Shown: one piece after another, positions 25,346 through 36,012 of the stretch
Layout: every line of letters begins with the position of its first letter
How positions within the stretch are numbered: position 1 is the stretch's first letter
Assembly: GCA_003612405.1 (NCBI GenBank)
Contig: RAYR01000011.1
Span: 119,356-183,355, forward strand
Direction: 5' to 3'
DNA: 64,000 nucleotides
Source of the DNA: a bacterium 0.1xD8-71
GTDB lineage: Bacteria; Bacillota; Clostridia; Lachnospirales; Lachnospiraceae
Notes under the pieces: model-generated
Databases searched by the model: none
What the model was told of the DNA's origin: nothing
Seen by the model: only the letters and a program-made list of their open reading frames with translations
Position numbers and translations under genes: made by a program

Positions 25346-26659
25346 TTAATCATTTAAGAATCCTTTATAGTTGCGGACAAGCATCTGGGATTCAATCTGT
25401 TTCATTGTCTCAAGCACTACGCTGACAATAATGATCAGACTGGTTCCGCTAAACGATACACTTGCGCCGAACACACCGTTGAAGAAATACGGTACCACAC
25501 AGATGATGGTAAGTCCGACTGCTCCAATGAATACGATATAATTAAGCACTTTGGTCAGGTAATCACTGGTAGGTCTGCCAGGTCTGATACCCGGAATAAA
25601 ACCGCCCTGCTTTTTCATATTCTCCGCAATCTCCAGAGGATTAAAGGTGATGGAAGTATAGAAGTAGGCGAAAAAGATTACCAGAACAACATATACTACC
25701 AGACCTATGGAGTAGCCCATCTGATGCGGGTTGCACCAGTAATTGGAATTCATTCCTTTTAAGATCTCACCCCACACTCCTGTGCTGCTGATGCTGAATA
25801 AAGAACACACCACCACCGGCAGCTGCATCAGGGATGATGCAAAAATAACCGGAATAACACCTGATGTATTGACCTTCAGAGGAATATTTGTCGTCTGTCC
25901 GCCAACCATCTTTCTGCCCTGCACCTTTTTCGCATACTGCACAGGGATCTTACGCACACCGTCATTTAAGATAATGACTAACACCACCATCAATACGATG
26001 ATTGCAATAATGATGATTGCTGCCACTACACCTTTGGCAATGGACTTGCCGATCACAAACTGCTCAAAGAGCTGTGTGATATCCTGCGGCATACGGGAAA
26101 GAATATTGATCGTCAGCACGATGGAAATACCGTTACCAACGCCATTCTCTGTAATTCTCTCACCAATCCACATCAGGAAAGCACTTCCTGCCGTGAGAGC
26201 GGCGATAACCGTGATAATATTCATCACATTATAGACCTCAAGGAGCCCCTGGCGTCCAAAGCCAACTGCCATTGCAGTTGCCTCCACGAGGGCGAGGACT
26301 ACTGTTACATATCTTGTAATGGAAGCGATCTTCTTACGTCCGTCAGCACCGTCTCTCTGCATCTCCTCCAACTTCGGAATCGCTATCGTCATCAGCTGCA
26401 TGATAATGGAAGATGTGATATACGGTGTGATATTCAGTGCCAGAATGGACATATTGAGGAACGATCCACCTGTAAAAGCATTAAAGAAATTAAATGCGTC
26501 ACCGGTCTGCTGAGAAAACCATTTTGCAAAATAAGTTCTGTCTACACCCGGCACGGGAAGCTGTGATCCGAGACGGATCACAACCAACATCAGAAAAGTA
26601 AACATTATTTTCTTTCTGATCTCTTTGATCTTAAATGCGTTTTTTAAGGTTGTAAACAT
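25346..26659 (-). CDS. secY: Preprotein translocase subunit SecY
   Basis: Channel-forming subunit of the SecYEG translocon, ten membrane helices, 437 residues. Marks: RLGSQLPVPGVD, the plug region, IWIGERITENGVGNGISI-like (here MWIGERITENGVGNGIS), and QGRKMVGGQTTNIPLKVN. It overlaps rplO by one base, the usual coupling. Confidence 0.98.
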   Translation of the reverse strand: MFTTLKNAFKIKEIRKKIMFTFLMLVVIRLGSQLPVPGVDRTYFAKWFSQQTGDAFNFFNAFTGGSFLNMSILALNITPYITSSIIMQLMTIAIPKLEEMQRDGADGRKKIASITRYVTVVLALVEATAMAVGFGRQGLLEVYNVMNIITVIAALTAGSAFLMWIGERITENGVGNGISIVLTINILSRMPQDITQLFEQFVIGKSIAKGVVAAIIIIAIIVLMVVLVIILNDGVRKIPVQYAKKVQGRKMVGGQTTNIPLKVNTSGVIPVIFASSLMQLPVVVCSLFSISSTGVWGEILKGMNSNYWCNPHQMGYSIGLVVYVVLVIFFAYFYTSITFNPLEIAENMKKQGGFIPGIRPGRPTSDYLTKVLNYIVFIGAVGLTIICVVPYFFNGVFGASVSFSGTSLIIIVSVVLETMKQIESQMLVRNYKGFLND

Positions 26660-27099
26660 TAAACCACCTCTGCTGTTCCACCAAGTGCCTCGATCTTCTC
26701 TTTCGCGGATGCGCTGAAGGCATTTACCTTCACATCGAGTTTTTTGGTAAGTTCTCCATTTCCAAGAATCTTAACACCATCACGAGGGTTCCTAACGATG
26801 CCCTTTGCAATCAATGCGTCCACATCAACTGTTGTACCATTGTCAAATACTTCCAGAACGCTTAAGTTGAGTGCTACGATCTCCTTCGTGTTTCTGTTCG
26901 TGAAACCTCTCTTGGGGAGACGTCTGTACAATGGCATCTGACCACCTTCAAAACCCGTTCTGGGTGCTCCGGAACGAGCTTTCTGACCTTTATGACCCTT
27001 GCCGGCTGTCTTGCCATTGCCTGAGCCATGACCGCGGCCTCTTCTAAAATTATTGCTGTGCACGGAACCTTCCGCCGGTCTTAAATTAGATAATTCCAT
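26659..27099 (-). CDS. rplO: 50S ribosomal protein L15
   Basis: Late-assembly large-subunit protein, 146 residues. The Gly/Arg-rich N-terminal extension ([20 protein letters not shown]) and [18 protein letters not shown] are diagnostic. It lies 16 bases after rpmD. Confidence 0.98.
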   Translation of the reverse strand: MELSNLRPAEGSVHSNNFRRGRGHGSGNGKTAGKGHKGQKARSGAPRTGFEGGQMPLYRRLPKRGFTNRNTKEIVALNLSVLEVFDNGTTVDVDALIAKGIVRNPRDGVKILGNGELTKKLDVKVNAFSASAKEKIEALGGTAEVV

Positions 27100-27115
27100 T
27101 CTCTGACACCTCCTT

Positions 27116-27316
27116 CTATGCTTCTTCTACTTTAACCATATGTCTTACTCTCTGAATCTGACCTCTGGTTGCTGCATTGTCAGGCAGTTCCACTGTCTGA
27201 TTAAGCTTCCTAAGTCCCATAGCCTCAATTGTCGCACGCGCCTTGGGCACCTGGCCGATCGTAGATCTGACTAAAGTAATCTTTAATGTTTTAGCTGCCT
27301 CTTTCTTTGCTGCCAT
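27116..27316 (-). CDS. rpmD: 50S ribosomal protein L30
   Basis: 66 residues: [49 protein letters not shown] short Lys/Ala-rich N-terminal addition (MAAKKEAA) precedes the core. It stands in the order rpsE-rpmD-rplO. Confidence 0.97.
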   Translation of the reverse strand: MAAKKEAAKTLKITLVRSTIGQVPKARATIEAMGLRKLNQTVELPDNAATRGQIQRVRHMVKVEEA

Positions 27317-27360
27317 TTTTCTTCCTCCTAATCATTCTGATCCGATACCAGGATATGGTA

Positions 27361-27870
27361 TTAAGCGCGGACCTCTTCTACGGATTTGCCACGGTTCTTA
27401 GCTACTTCCTCAGGAGTCTTTAACTGGCTTAAACCCGCTATCGTAGCAAGTACGACGTTCTGCTTGTTATTGGAACCCAAAGACTTCGTACGGATATTCT
27501 TGATGCCTGCAAGCTCACACACAATACGGGCAGGACCACCGGCGATAATACCGGTACCTTCCGGAGCTCTCTTTAAGAGAACGGATGCAGAACCATATTT
27601 TCCGACAAAATCATGTGTAATACTGTTTTTATCATCAAGTGCAACATTAACTAAATTCTTGATCGCATCTTCTTTACCTTTACGGATCGCCTCAGGGATT
27701 TCAGTTGCTTTGCCCAAGCCTGCACCGACATGGCCATTGCTGTCGCCAACTACCACAAGTGCGGTAAAGCGCATATTACGACCACCCTTGACAACCTTGG
27801 TAACACGTTTGATTGTCACAACTTTTTCAGTGAGTTCTAACTGACTTACGTCAATGATTGTACGTCTCAT
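27361..27870 (-). CDS. rpsE: 30S ribosomal protein S5
   Basis: Decoding-fidelity protein at the mRNA entry. 169 residues: [36 protein letters not shown], and the ribosomal S5 C-terminal domain with [20 protein letters not shown]. Full length. Confidence 0.98.
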   Translation of the reverse strand: MRRTIIDVSQLELTEKVVTIKRVTKVVKGGRNMRFTALVVVGDSNGHVGAGLGKATEIPEAIRKGKEDAIKNLVNVALDDKNSITHDFVGKYGSASVLLKRAPEGTGIIAGGPARIVCELAGIKNIRTKSLGSNNKQNVVLATIAGLSQLKTPEEVAKNRGKSVEEVRA

Positions 27871-27890
27871 GTGATCTTCTTTCTCCCTTC

Positions 27891-28259
27891 CTAGAATTCC
27901 AGGCCAGCTTCTCTGGCCGCATCAGCTAATGCTGCAATCTTACCCTGGTAAATAAAGCCGCCTCTGTCAAATACAACGGTCTTGATACCTTTCTCGATTG
28001 CTCTCTTAGCGATCACAGTTCCCAAATATGCTGCCGCATCAACGTTATTGGTCTTCTCAATCTCGGACTTAACGCTCTTTTCCAGAGTGGATGCTGAGAC
28101 TAAAGTGTTTCCAACTGTATCGTCAATAATTTGAGCATACATATGATTATTACTTCTGAACACAGCCAGACGCGGTCTCTCAGGCGTACCACTGAAACGG
28201 TTACGCATCCTGTTGTGTTTTTTTACACGAACTTCTTGTCTAGATTCTTTCCTAACCAT
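27891..28259 (-). CDS. rplR: 50S ribosomal protein L18
   Basis: 5S rRNA-binding protein, 122 residues: [39 protein letters not shown], and the conserved end [20 protein letters not shown]. The 20-base gap to rplF carries its ribosome-binding site. Confidence 0.98.
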   Translation of the reverse strand: MVRKESRQEVRVKKHNRMRNRFSGTPERPRLAVFRSNNHMYAQIIDDTVGNTLVSASTLEKSVKSEIEKTNNVDAAAYLGTVIAKRAIEKGIKTVVFDRGGFIYQGKIAALADAAREAGLEF

Positions 28260-28278
28260 TTTCTACTCTCCTTATCTA

Positions 28279-28821
28279 TTATTTCTTACCAGTCTTACCA
28301 ACTTTACGTCTAATTGTCTCATCAGCATACTTGATACCTTTGCCCTTATAAGGCTCCGGACGTCTCTTATCTCTGATTTCAGCCGCAAATTGACCTACTT
28401 TTTCTTTATCAATACCTTTAACGATGATCACATTCTGCCCCTCTACGACAGACTCAACGCCCTCAGGATCAGTCATCTCTACCGGATGAGAATATCCCAG
28501 GTTCAGTGTCAGAGTCTTGCCGGACTTAGAAGCCCTGTAACCTACACCGTTTACTTCCAGTTTCTTTTCAAAGCCGTCTGTAACACCTGTCACCATATTC
28601 ATGATCAGTGTTCTTGTCAGACCATGGAAGGATTTCATTTTCTTTAAGTCATTCGGTCTTGATACAACCACCTGACCCGCTTCTACCTTAATATCCATTC
28701 CCTCCGGAAGCACTCTCTCAAGTGTTCCCTTAGGACCTTTTACAGTCACTTTGTTATTTTCTGCAACCTCTACAGTCACACCCGCAGGGATTGCGATTGG
28801 CATTCTTCCTATACGTGACAT
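28279..28821 (-). CDS. rplF: 50S ribosomal protein L6
   Basis: Factor-binding-site protein with two related domains, 180 residues: [38 protein letters not shown], and the C-terminal [19 protein letters not shown]. Full length. Confidence 0.98.
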   Translation of the reverse strand: MSRIGRMPIAIPAGVTVEVAENNKVTVKGPKGTLERVLPEGMDIKVEAGQVVVSRPNDLKKMKSFHGLTRTLIMNMVTGVTDGFEKKLEVNGVGYRASKSGKTLTLNLGYSHPVEMTDPEGVESVVEGQNVIIVKGIDKEKVGQFAAEIRDKRRPEPYKGKGIKYADETIRRKVGKTGKK

Positions 28822-28857
28822 GCCCGTACCTCCTATTTTAATTTGTTGTTTTGTCCA

Positions 28858-29259
28858 TTACCATACGAACGCTAACACTTCTCCGCCCACCTGAAGCTCT
28901 CTGGCCTTCTTATCGGTCACAACGCCCTGGTTGGTAGAAATGATTGCAACACCGAGTCCGCCGAGAACCTTCGGCAGCTCCTCTTTGCCGGCATACACAC
29001 GAAGACCCGGCTTAGAGATTCTCTTGATTCCGGAAATGATCTTGTCATTCTTATCTTCACCATATTTCAAGGTGATATGGATTGTCTTGAAACTACCCTC
29101 ATCGATCACATCAAACTTCTTAATATAACCTTCATCCAAAAGAATCTGTGCGATGGATAATTTCATCTTAGATGCAGGCACATCTACTGTATCATGTTTT
29201 GCAGTATTTGCATTACGGATTCTTGTAAGCATATCTGCAATCGGATCGCTCATTGTCAT
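28858..29259 (-). CDS. rpsH: 30S ribosomal protein S8
   Basis: Central-domain 16S rRNA binder, 133 residues: [20 protein letters not shown] and [20 protein letters not shown] ending [11 protein letters not shown] at 29259 has AGGAGG seven bases upstream, favouring the MTMSDP start over the internal MSDP. In other bacteria S8 is the translational repressor of this operon; I saw no clear target site. Confidence 0.97.
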   Translation of the reverse strand: MTMSDPIADMLTRIRNANTAKHDTVDVPASKMKLSIAQILLDEGYIKKFDVIDEGSFKTIHITLKYGEDKNDKIISGIKRISKPGLRVYAGKEELPKVLGGLGVAIISTNQGVVTDKKARELQVGGEVLAFVW

Positions 29260-29286
29260 GATTTTTCCTCCTAAAAATTTTTGGTT

Positions 29287-29309
29287 GACGCCTTAGAACT
29301 TCTTTTCGC
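29287..29309 (-). repeat. Half copy of the intergenic CTAAGGCG hairpin element
   Basis: GCGAAAAGAAGTTCTAAGGC followed by GTC matches the 5' half of the element at 30852-30911 (CTAAGGCGTC core and GAAAAG arm), but the 3' arm is missing. It fills the rpsN-rpsH gap. Confidence 0.6.
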
Positions 29310-29312
29310 ATT

Positions 29313-29498
29313 TTACCAGCTTGCTTTTCTGACGCCAGGTATCTGACCTTTATATGCTAATTCACGGAAACAGATTCTGCAAATTCCGTATTTTCTTAAA
29401 TAAGCATGTGGACGACCACAGATTTTGCAACGATTATATTCTCTGGTTGAGAACTTCGGTTTGCGCTGCTGTTTGATCTTCATTGCTGTCTTAGCCAT
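29313..29498 (-). CDS. rpsN: 30S ribosomal protein S14, zinc type
   Basis: 61 residues, the short zinc-binding form. The ligand set is Cys-x2-Cys (CKICGRP) and Cys-x2-Cys (GICRICF). It ends [10 protein letters not shown]. It lies between rplE and rpsH. Confidence 0.98.
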   Translation of the reverse strand: MAKTAMKIKQQRKPKFSTREYNRCKICGRPHAYLRKYGICRICFRELAYKGQIPGVRKASW

Positions 29499-29512
29499 GA
29501 ACTTACCTCCTT

Positions 29513-30055
29513 TTATTTGGCGAATGGCATATTAAATAATCTCAACAACTCACGGGCTTCCTCATCTGTCTTGGCAGTGGTAACAAAGATGATGTCCATA
29601 CCTCTCACCTTATCTACCTTGTCGTACTCGATTTCGGGGAAGATAATCTGCTCCTTGATACCGAGCGCATAATTGCCTCTGCCATCGAATGAATTAGCGC
29701 TGACACCTCTAAAGTCACGCACACGGGGAAGTGCAAGATTTACGAGTCTGTCCAGGAACTCATACATCTTATCGCCACGCAGTGTGGTCTTACAGCCGAT
29801 TGACTGTCCCTCTCTGATCTTGAAGTTTGCGATGGAGTGTTTTGCCTTAGTGATAACTGCCTTCTGACCGGTAATGGTCTCCATATCGCTCACTGCGGAC
29901 TCTAAAACCTTGGCATTTTCTTTCGCTTCGCCGACACCCATGTTGATCACAATCTTGTCAAGCTTCGGAACTTCCATGACATTTTTATATCCAAACTTTT
30001 TGATCATAGCATCTACGATCTCGTCTTTATACATATCTTTTAGTCTACTACTCAA
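29513..30055 (-). CDS. rplE: 50S ribosomal protein L5
   Basis: 5S rRNA and P-site tRNA contact protein. The start is taken as TTG at 30055, giving [20 protein letters not shown], because AAAGGAG lies ten bases upstream and the product is then 180 residues, the family norm; an upstream in-frame ATG would add 40 unlike residues. Core motifs: [56 protein letters not shown]. Confidence 0.95.
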   Translation of the reverse strand: MSSRLKDMYKDEIVDAMIKKFGYKNVMEVPKLDKIVINMGVGEAKENAKVLESAVSDMETITGQKAVITKAKHSIANFKIREGQSIGCKTTLRGDKMYEFLDRLVNLALPRVRDFRGVSANSFDGRGNYALGIKEQIIFPEIEYDKVDKVRGMDIIFVTTAKTDEEARELLRLFNMPFAK

Positions 30056-30080
30056 CGCTCTGGATCTCCTTTCTAAGAAA

Positions 30081-30392
30081 TTAATCAATGATGTCGCCTG
30101 TGGACTTGGCATAACGGACCTTCTTGTCCTTCTCGATCTTAAAGCCGATCCTTGTCGCTTTGCCCTTGTGTACATACATCACATTGGAAGCGTCAATGGG
30201 TGCTTCCTTCTGGACGATACCACCGTTCTGGTTCGCTGCGGAGGGTTTCTCATGTTTAGTGATCATGTTGATTCCCTCTACGAGTACCTTGTTTTTCTTT
30301 CTATCTACGGAAACTACTTTGCCTTCTTTGTCTTTATCCTTACCGGCAATTACTTTGACAGTATCGCCTTTTTTAATCTTAAATGTTGACAT
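30081..30392 (-). CDS. rplX: 50S ribosomal protein L24
   Basis: Assembly initiator with a KOW domain, 103 residues: [59 protein letters not shown]. Full length. Confidence 0.98.
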   Translation of the reverse strand: MSTFKIKKGDTVKVIAGKDKDKEGKVVSVDRKKNKVLVEGINMITKHEKPSAANQNGGIVQKEAPIDASNVMYVHKGKATRIGFKIEKDKKVRYAKSTGDIID

Positions 30393-30403
30393 ACCGGCAC
30401 CTC

Positions 30404-30772
30404 CTATAATACTTCCGGAGCCAGTGAAACAATTTTCATAAACTGTTTATCACGAAGCTCTCTTGCTACTGGGCCAAAAATACGGGTTCCTCTCGGAGTC
30501 TTGTCATCTTTGATGATAACAGCAGCATTTTCGTCAAATCTGATATAAGATCCGTCTTTACGACGAGCGCCTTTTACAGTGCGTACAACAACTGCTTTCA
30601 CAACATCGCCTTTTTTTACAACGCCGCCTGGTGTTGCATCTTTAACCGTAGCAACAATCGTATCACCAATACGCGCATATCTTCTTGTAGATCCGCCCAT
30701 AACCCTGATACATAAAAGCTCTTTCGCACCGGTGTTATCAGCGACCTTAAGTCTGCTTTCCTGTTGAATCAT
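30404..30772 (-). CDS. rplN: 50S ribosomal protein L14
   Basis: Subunit-interface protein, 122 residues: [30 protein letters not shown]-like segment (here [15 protein letters not shown]), and [20 protein letters not shown]. It follows rpsQ after a 141-base gap holding a hairpin element. Confidence 0.98.
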   Translation of the reverse strand: MIQQESRLKVADNTGAKELLCIRVMGGSTRRYARIGDTIVATVKDATPGGVVKKGDVVKAVVVRTVKGARRKDGSYIRFDENAAVIIKDDKTPRGTRIFGPVARELRDKQFMKIVSLAPEVL

Positions 30773-30829
30773 GCTATTTTCTCCTTATCTTGATTTTATT
30801 ACATTTCGTCATGCTTTAGCTAAATCCAC

Positions 30830-30911
30830 CGAGGTTGCGATGCGACCTCGCAGACGAAACTTAGATTTTCTTAGGCGGCGTTTTCTGACGCCTTAGTAAA
30901 TCTTTTCGTCT
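30830..30911 (-). repeat. Two-hairpin intergenic element between rpsQ and rplN
   Basis: Hairpin 1 (30852-30911): outer arms AGACGAAA / TTTCGTCT and inner CTAAGGCG / CGCCTAAG on the minus strand, starting two bases after the rpsQ stop. Hairpin 2 (30830-30850): CGAGGTCGC / GCAACCTCG around ATC. It is related to the element at 33278-33368. Confidence 0.75.
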
Positions 30912-30913
30912 TG

Positions 30914-31168
30914 TTATTTAGCTCTCTCCACGATCTCTACCAGTCTCCATCTCTTATCCTTGGATAAAGGTCTTGTCTCCATCACCTTGACGGTATCACC
31001 GATATTGCACTCGTTGTTCTCGTCATGTGCTTTTAATTTATAAGTCTCCTTTACAATCTTCTTGTAAAGCGGATGTTTTACATGGTCTTCAATTGCAACC
31101 ACAATTGTTTTATCCATCTTATTACTGGTTACCTTACCAGTACGGGTTTTTCTCAAATTTCTTTCCAC
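30914..31168 (-). CDS. rpsQ: 30S ribosomal protein S17
   Basis: OB-fold 16S rRNA binder, 84 residues: [35 protein letters not shown], and the [20 protein letters not shown] segment. Full length. Confidence 0.98.
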   Translation of the reverse strand: MERNLRKTRTGKVTSNKMDKTIVVAIEDHVKHPLYKKIVKETYKLKAHDENNECNIGDTVKVMETRPLSKDKRWRLVEIVERAK

Positions 31169-31206
31169 GATTGACTACCTCTCCTTTCTTAAACAATACA
31201 TTTTCA

Positions 31207-31416
31207 CTAGTTGGTGGCTTTCGCCTTCTGTGTGATAACTGTCTGGATCCTTGCGATATTTCTTCTCACATCTTTGATCCTGGCTGTATTGTCTAACTGA
31301 TTAGTTGCGTTCTGGAATCTCAAATTGAAAAGTTCTTTCTTAGCATTGATAAGTTCCTGTGCTAATTCTGCATCTGATTTTTTGTTTAAATCTTCTACAT
31401 ACTTATTAGTTTTCAT
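31207..31416 (-). CDS. rpmC: 50S ribosomal protein L29
   Basis: 69-residue helical hairpin at the tunnel exit, a docking point for trigger factor and SRP in other bacteria. [20 protein letters not shown], then [16 protein letters not shown]. The start is set at 31416, overlapping the last 11 bases of rplP; the longer in-frame extension inside rplP is not used. Confidence 0.96.
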   Translation of the reverse strand: MKTNKYVEDLNKKSDAELAQELINAKKELFNLRFQNATNQLDNTARIKDVRRNIARIQTVITQKAKATN

Positions 31417-31843
31417 TTGATACACCGCCTTCCAAATCTGCTTTAGAAACGATTTTACATTTGCATGGAAGTTTATGGGTTGCAAGACGCAGTGCTTCTT
31501 TTGCCACTTCCTCGCTCACGCCTGCGATCTCGAACATCACACGGCCTGGCTTAACAACTGCTACCCAGTATTCCAAAGTTCCTTTACCTGAACCCATACG
31601 TGTCTCTGCCGGTTTTGCTGTAACAGGCTTATCCGGGAAAATCTTGATCCAGACTTTACCACCACGCTTGATATGACGGGTCATGGCGATACGGGCTGCC
31701 TCAATCTGATTGGACTTGATCCAACAAGGCTCCATCGCCACAATACCGTACTCACCGTAGGTAATCTTATTGCCACGGGTTGCTTTACCTGCCATAGACC
31801 CACGGAACTGTTTACGACGTTTTACTCTTTTTGGCATTAACAT
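31406..31843 (-). CDS. rplP: 50S ribosomal protein L16
   Basis: A-site/central-protuberance protein, 145 residues: [58 protein letters not shown]. The start codon overlaps the rpsC stop (TAATG), coupling the two. Confidence 0.98.
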   Translation of the reverse strand: MLMPKRVKRRKQFRGSMAGKATRGNKITYGEYGIVAMEPCWIKSNQIEAARIAMTRHIKRGGKVWIKIFPDKPVTAKPAETRMGSGKGTLEYWVAVVKPGRVMFEIAGVSEEVAKEALRLATHKLPCKCKIVSKADLEGGVSNEN

Positions 31844-32499
31844 TATTTATCGCTCCCTTCCTTGTTAGATTTAGTAGGAAGTACCTCGCCTTTGTAAATC
31901 CATACTTTGACACCGAGCTTACCATAGGTGGTATCTGCCTCTGCGAAACCATAATCGATATCTGCTCTCAGAGTCTGAAGCGGAATAGTACCCTCACTGT
32001 AGAACTCTGTCCGGGCAATATCTGCACCGCCAAGACGGCCGGATACGGCTGTTTTGATACCCTGTGCGCCTGCCTTCATGGTACGGCCCATGCAGGACTT
32101 CATAGCCCGTCTGAAAGATACACGATTTTCAAGCTGCTGTGCAATATTCTCTGCAACAAGCTGTGCATCTCTGTCCGGTCTCTTGATCTCCTTGATATCT
32201 ACGAGAACCTTCTTGTTTGTCAGTTTAGAAAGCTCTTTCTTGGTTACTTCGATCTCAGCACCGCCCTTGCCGATCACAACACCCGGTTTAGCTGTATAGA
32301 TAATAACCTTAACTCTGTCGGATGCTCTCTCGATCTCGATCTTAGAGATACCGGCACTGAATAATTTCTTCTTTAAATACTGTCTGATATTGTAATCTTC
32401 CACTAAAAAGTCAGCAAATTCTCCATCAGCATACCATTTGGAATCCCAATCTTTAATAATACCGACTCTTAAGCCGTGTGGATTAACTTTCTGTCCCAT
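31843..32499 (-). CDS. rpsC: 30S ribosomal protein S3
   Basis: mRNA-entry helicase-site protein, 218 residues: [22 protein letters not shown]-domain loop [17 protein letters not shown], and [20 protein letters not shown] followed by the C-terminal [16 protein letters not shown]. Full length. Confidence 0.98.
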   Translation of the reverse strand: MGQKVNPHGLRVGIIKDWDSKWYADGEFADFLVEDYNIRQYLKKKLFSAGISKIEIERASDRVKVIIYTAKPGVVIGKGGAEIEVTKKELSKLTNKKVLVDIKEIKRPDRDAQLVAENIAQQLENRVSFRRAMKSCMGRTMKAGAQGIKTAVSGRLGGADIARTEFYSEGTIPLQTLRADIDYGFAEADTTYGKLGVKVWIYKGEVLPTKSNKEGSDK

Positions 32500-32523
32500 G
32501 TTGTTCTCCTTCCTAATCTGATC

Positions 32524-32928
32524 CTATTTTGCATCGAGAACGATCGTGATATGGCTCATTCTCTTCTCAATCCTGTATGCTCTGCCCTGTGCTCTGGGTT
32601 TCACACGCTTCATGGTAGGTCCCTTATTGGCATAACACTCTGCCACATAAAGGTTCTCCGGATTGGGATACTTGGTAGGATCCTGACTGTATTTGTACTC
32701 GGCATTAGCAATTGCCGACTCTAACAACTTCTTGATAATGCTTGATGCATATCTGGGATTATAGGTTAAGATGGCAAGAGCCGTATCTGTATCCTTTCCT
32801 CTGATGGCATCTAATACGAAACATGCCTTCTGTACAGACACACGAGCGTAGGATAACTTCGCTGAGGGTCTTACATCTTTATTGGCATTTCTTTCTCTTT
32901 TTATCTGGGATCTATGTCCTTTAGCCAT
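32524..32928 (-). CDS. rplV: 50S ribosomal protein L22
   Basis: Exit-tunnel protein whose beta hairpin lines the constriction. 134 residues: SAKLSYARVSVQKACFVLDA, and KRVKPRAQGRAYRIEKRMSH with the tunnel-hairpin tip. Changes in this hairpin give macrolide resistance elsewhere; none of the well-known deletions is evident. Confidence 0.97.
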   Translation of the reverse strand: MAKGHRSQIKRERNANKDVRPSAKLSYARVSVQKACFVLDAIRGKDTDTALAILTYNPRYASSIIKKLLESAIANAEYKYSQDPTKYPNPENLYVAECYANKGPTMKRVKPRAQGRAYRIEKRMSHITIVLDAK

Positions 32929-32949
32929 AGATTAAAACCTCCTTTCAAA

Positions 32950-33231
32950 TTAGCGAACTTTGGACTTTCTCTCGTCCTTATCATGTCCTCTATAAGTTCT
33001 GGTCGCCACGAACTCACCGAGCTTATGTCCAACCATATCTTCTGTAACATATACCGGTACGTGCTTTCTTCCGTCATGGACAGCAAATGTGTGTCCAACG
33101 AAGGAAGGGAAAATCGTAGAACGGCGAGACCAGGTCTTGATGACCTGCTTCTGTCCCGATGAATTCATTGCATCTACTTTTTTCAGTAAGCTCGCATCTG
33201 CAAATGGTCCTTTTTTCAGTGATCTAGCCAT
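32950..33231 (-). CDS. rpsS: 30S ribosomal protein S19
   Basis: 93 residues: [52 protein letters not shown]. The start at 33231 has AGGAGGAAAGATC upstream; the 23 extra in-frame codons before it lie in the hairpin-bearing gap and are not coding. Confidence 0.97.
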   Translation of the reverse strand: MARSLKKGPFADASLLKKVDAMNSSGQKQVIKTWSRRSTIFPSFVGHTFAVHDGRKHVPVYVTEDMVGHKLGEFVATRTYRGHDKDERKSKVR

Positions 33232-33277
33232 GATCTTTCCTCCTAAATAATATTCATATATTGCAGTTTGGCAGCCG

Positions 33278-33368
33278 GGAAGAATTGCTGTCCTTTGCAA
33301 TTCTTCCGGACAAAGTTTTAGTTGTTCTTAGGCGATGTTCTTTATCGCCTTAGAATAACTCTTTGTCC
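33278..33368 (-). repeat. Two-hairpin intergenic element between rplB and rpsS
   Basis: Hairpin 1 (33308-33368): outer arms GGACAAAG / CTTTGTCC, inner CTAAGGCGAT / ATCGCCTAAG on the minus strand, starting two bases after the rplB stop. Hairpin 2 (33278-33307): GGAAGAATTGC / GCAATTCTTCC, perfect 11 bp. It differs from the 30852-30911 copy by paired, compensating changes in the outer stem. Confidence 0.75.
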
Positions 33369-33370
33369 AC

Positions 33371-34213
33371 TTATTTAATGGCTCTGCCGTCTCTTCTTCT
33401 CACAATCAGCTTATTAGAAGCTTTCTTTTTCTTACGGGTCTTAAGTCCCAGTGCGGGCTTACCCCAAGGTGTACACGGACCCGGGCGTCCAATCGGAGCT
33501 CTGCCCTCACCACCGCCGTGCGGATGGTCATTCGGGTTCATAACGGAACCGCGGACTGTAGGACGGATACCCATGTTACGTTTACGTCCGGCCTTACCAA
33601 TCTTGATCAGGTTATGATCAACGTTACCTACCGTACCCACTGTTGCGCGGCATACGATCGGCACCATTCTCATCTCACCGGAGGGAAGTCTTAAAGTCGC
33701 GTATTTGCCTTCCTTCGCCATCAGCTGTGCACTGTTGCCGGCAGAACGAACCAGCTGTCCGCCTTTGCCGGGATATAACTCAATGTTGTGAACCAGTGTA
33801 CCTACCGGAATCTCGGATAAGGGTAAGCAGTTACCCACTCTGATCTCCGCCTCGGGACCGTTCATGACTTTCATGCCGTCTGTCAGTCCTTCCGGTGCGA
33901 GGATATATGCCTTTTCGCCATCCTCATAACAGATCAGTGCAATGTTTGCTGTTCTGTTCGGATCGTACTCGATACCGATAACCTTAGCACTGATACCATC
34001 TTTATTTCTCTTAAAGTCAATGTTTCTGTATAATCTTCTGCTTCCGCCGCCATGATGTCTCACCGTGATCTTACCCTGGTTGTTCCGGCCTGCGTTCTTC
34101 TTAAGAGATGTGCAAAGTGCCTTTTCAGGAGTTTTCTTCGTAATCTCAGAGAAATCAGAACCAGTCATGTTACGTCTGGAAGGTGTATATGGGTTGTAAG
34201 TCTTAATTCCCAT
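33371..34213 (-). CDS. rplB: 50S ribosomal protein L2
   Basis: Peptidyl-transferase-centre assembly protein, 280 residues: [40 protein letters not shown], and [17 protein letters not shown] with the conserved C-terminal His. The start at 34213 is chosen by family length; an in-frame ATG at 34267 adds 18 unlike residues. Confidence 0.97.
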   Translation of the reverse strand: MGIKTYNPYTPSRRNMTGSDFSEITKKTPEKALCTSLKKNAGRNNQGKITVRHHGGGSRRLYRNIDFKRNKDGISAKVIGIEYDPNRTANIALICYEDGEKAYILAPEGLTDGMKVMNGPEAEIRVGNCLPLSEIPVGTLVHNIELYPGKGGQLVRSAGNSAQLMAKEGKYATLRLPSGEMRMVPIVCRATVGTVGNVDHNLIKIGKAGRKRNMGIRPTVRGSVMNPNDHPHGGGEGRAPIGRPGPCTPWGKPALGLKTRKKKKASNKLIVRRRDGRAIK

Positions 34214-34307
34214 GATCTTATCTCCTTTTCTATGATTTTGCGCAGTGTTTATAAACACCGCATACATTATCCTTTATTCGCAGTCTGGGGAGAATCGCCT
34301 CTCATCC

Positions 34308-34607
34308 TTAAAGTCCTGCAAAAATCTCGATATCCTTGCTGTCCTGTGTCAGCTGTACGATTGCTTTTTTGGTCTTGGCTGTCTTACCATATACCATACC
34401 CCGTCTCTTGGTCTTGCCGTCCAGGTTCATGGTATTGACCTTGGCCACTTTCGTGCCCTCGAACATCTTCTCAACAGCTTCCTTGATCATTGTCTTATTT
34501 GCTTCAGGATGAACCAGGAAAGTGTATTTCTTCTCGCTCATGCCTGCCATACTCTTCTCGGTGATTACCGGTTTGAGGATTACATCATAATACTGAATCG
34601 CTGCCAT
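34308..34607 (-). CDS. rplW: 50S ribosomal protein L23
   Basis: Exit-site docking protein for SRP and trigger factor, 99 residues: [55 protein letters not shown] (here [15 protein letters not shown]). It overlaps rplD by one base. Confidence 0.97.
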   Translation of the reverse strand: MAAIQYYDVILKPVITEKSMAGMSEKKYTFLVHPEANKTMIKEAVEKMFEGTKVAKVNTMNLDGKTKRRGMVYGKTAKTKKAIVQLTQDSKDIEIFAGL

Positions 34608-35227
34608 TATGCAAACACCTCCTCGATCTTAGCTACGGCATCCTTGGTGATCACCAGTGTGTCACCCTTTAAGACATCATATACGTTAATATTCTCAGCT
34701 ACTGCTGTGTCAACCTTGGGAAGGTTTCTCGCAGAAAGGATCACCTTGTCATCCTTCTCGGCAATTACCACCATGGCCTTCTCAACTTTCAGGTTATCCA
34801 TAACCTTCTTGAAATCTTTTGTCTTGATCTCATCGAACTTAAGTTCATCAAGCACAATCAACTTGTTATCCTGTACTCTACTTGTCAGAGCAGACTTCAA
34901 TGCCGCTTTCTTCTCTTTCTTATTCATCTTAAAAGAGTAATCTCTCGGCACGGGAGCGAACACAACGCCGCCGCCCTTCCACTGGGGTGCTCTGATGGAG
35001 CCCTGTCTCGCATGACCGGTTCCTTTCTGTCTCCAGGGCTTTCTGCCGCCACCGCTCACCTCAGAACGGGTCTTTGCTTTCTGCGTGCCCTGACGCTTAT
35101 TGGCAAGGTTCTGGACTACTGCCAGGTGTACCAGGTGCTCATTGATCTCGACACCAAACACCGCATCGTTTAAGTCCATCTTGCCGACTTCTTTACCTTC
35201 CATATTATAAACAGCTACGTTTGCCAT
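34607..35227 (-). CDS. rplD: 50S ribosomal protein L4
   Basis: 206 residues: [20 protein letters not shown], the tunnel loop [20 protein letters not shown] followed by [14 protein letters not shown], and KALLVI-type C-terminal domain. L4 represses the S10 operon in E. coli; whether it does so here is not known. Confidence 0.98.
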   Translation of the reverse strand: MANVAVYNMEGKEVGKMDLNDAVFGVEINEHLVHLAVVQNLANKRQGTQKAKTRSEVSGGGRKPWRQKGTGHARQGSIRAPQWKGGGVVFAPVPRDYSFKMNKKEKKAALKSALTSRVQDNKLIVLDELKFDEIKTKDFKKVMDNLKVEKAMVVIAEKDDKVILSARNLPKVDTAVAENINVYDVLKGDTLVITKDAVAKIEEVFA

Positions 35228-35262
35228 CTAATTGGTCCTCCTTTCATCTGTGACCCGAGTCA

Positions 35263-35949
35263 CTATTTCGCATCAACCTTAGTTGTCTCTTTGATGGTTA
35301 CTAAGGCTTTTCTGGGTCCGGGCACTGCACCCTTAACAAGAATGAGGTTCTTGTCTGCATCGACTCTCACTACTGTGAGGTTCTGCACGGTAACTCTGAC
35401 ACAACCCATGTGGCCCGGCATGCCTTTACCCTTGAATACTCTGCTGGGTGAAGAACACGCACCATTGGAACCCTGATGGCGATGGAATTTAGAACCGTGA
35501 GTCATAGGTCCTCTGTGCTGGCCATGTCTCTTGATCGCGCCCTGGAATCCCTTACCTTTGGAGATTGCCGTCGCATCTACTCTGTCGCCAGCCTCGAAGA
35601 TATCTGCCTTGATCTCGCTTCCAAGTGTATACTCTTCTGCGTTGTCTAATTTCAATTCTCTGATAAATCTCTTGCAGGAAACGCCTGCCTTGTCAAAGTG
35701 ACCCTTCTGAGCCTTATTGACACCGTGACGGTGGATTACTTCCTTATTGCCACCCTTGTCCTTGTTCACAATCTTTTCCTTCTTGTCCACAAAACCAACC
35801 TGCACTGCACTGTAACCATCGTTTTCAACGGTCTTGATCTGTGTTACTGCGCAAGGGCCTGCCTGAAGTACGGTAACCGGTGTCAGTGTGCCGTCTTCAT
35901 CGAAGATCTGAGTCATTCCGACTTTTGTTGCTAAGATAGCTTTCTTCAT
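35263..35949 (-). CDS. rplC: 50S ribosomal protein L3
   Basis: Early-assembly protein near the peptidyl-transferase centre, 228 residues: [20 protein letters not shown], the extended loop [19 protein letters not shown], and [20 protein letters not shown]. Full length, second gene of the S10 operon. Confidence 0.98.
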   Translation of the reverse strand: MKKAILATKVGMTQIFDEDGTLTPVTVLQAGPCAVTQIKTVENDGYSAVQVGFVDKKEKIVNKDKGGNKEVIHRHGVNKAQKGHFDKAGVSCKRFIRELKLDNAEEYTLGSEIKADIFEAGDRVDATAISKGKGFQGAIKRHGQHRGPMTHGSKFHRHQGSNGACSSPSRVFKGKGMPGHMGCVRVTVQNLTVVRVDADKNLILVKGAVPGPRKALVTIKETTKVDAK

Positions 35950-36012
35950 TTCCTTTACCTCCTGTTGTTCTACAGCGGATTTCCCTGTTGGGAAATCTTT
36001 CTAGTAGGGGTT

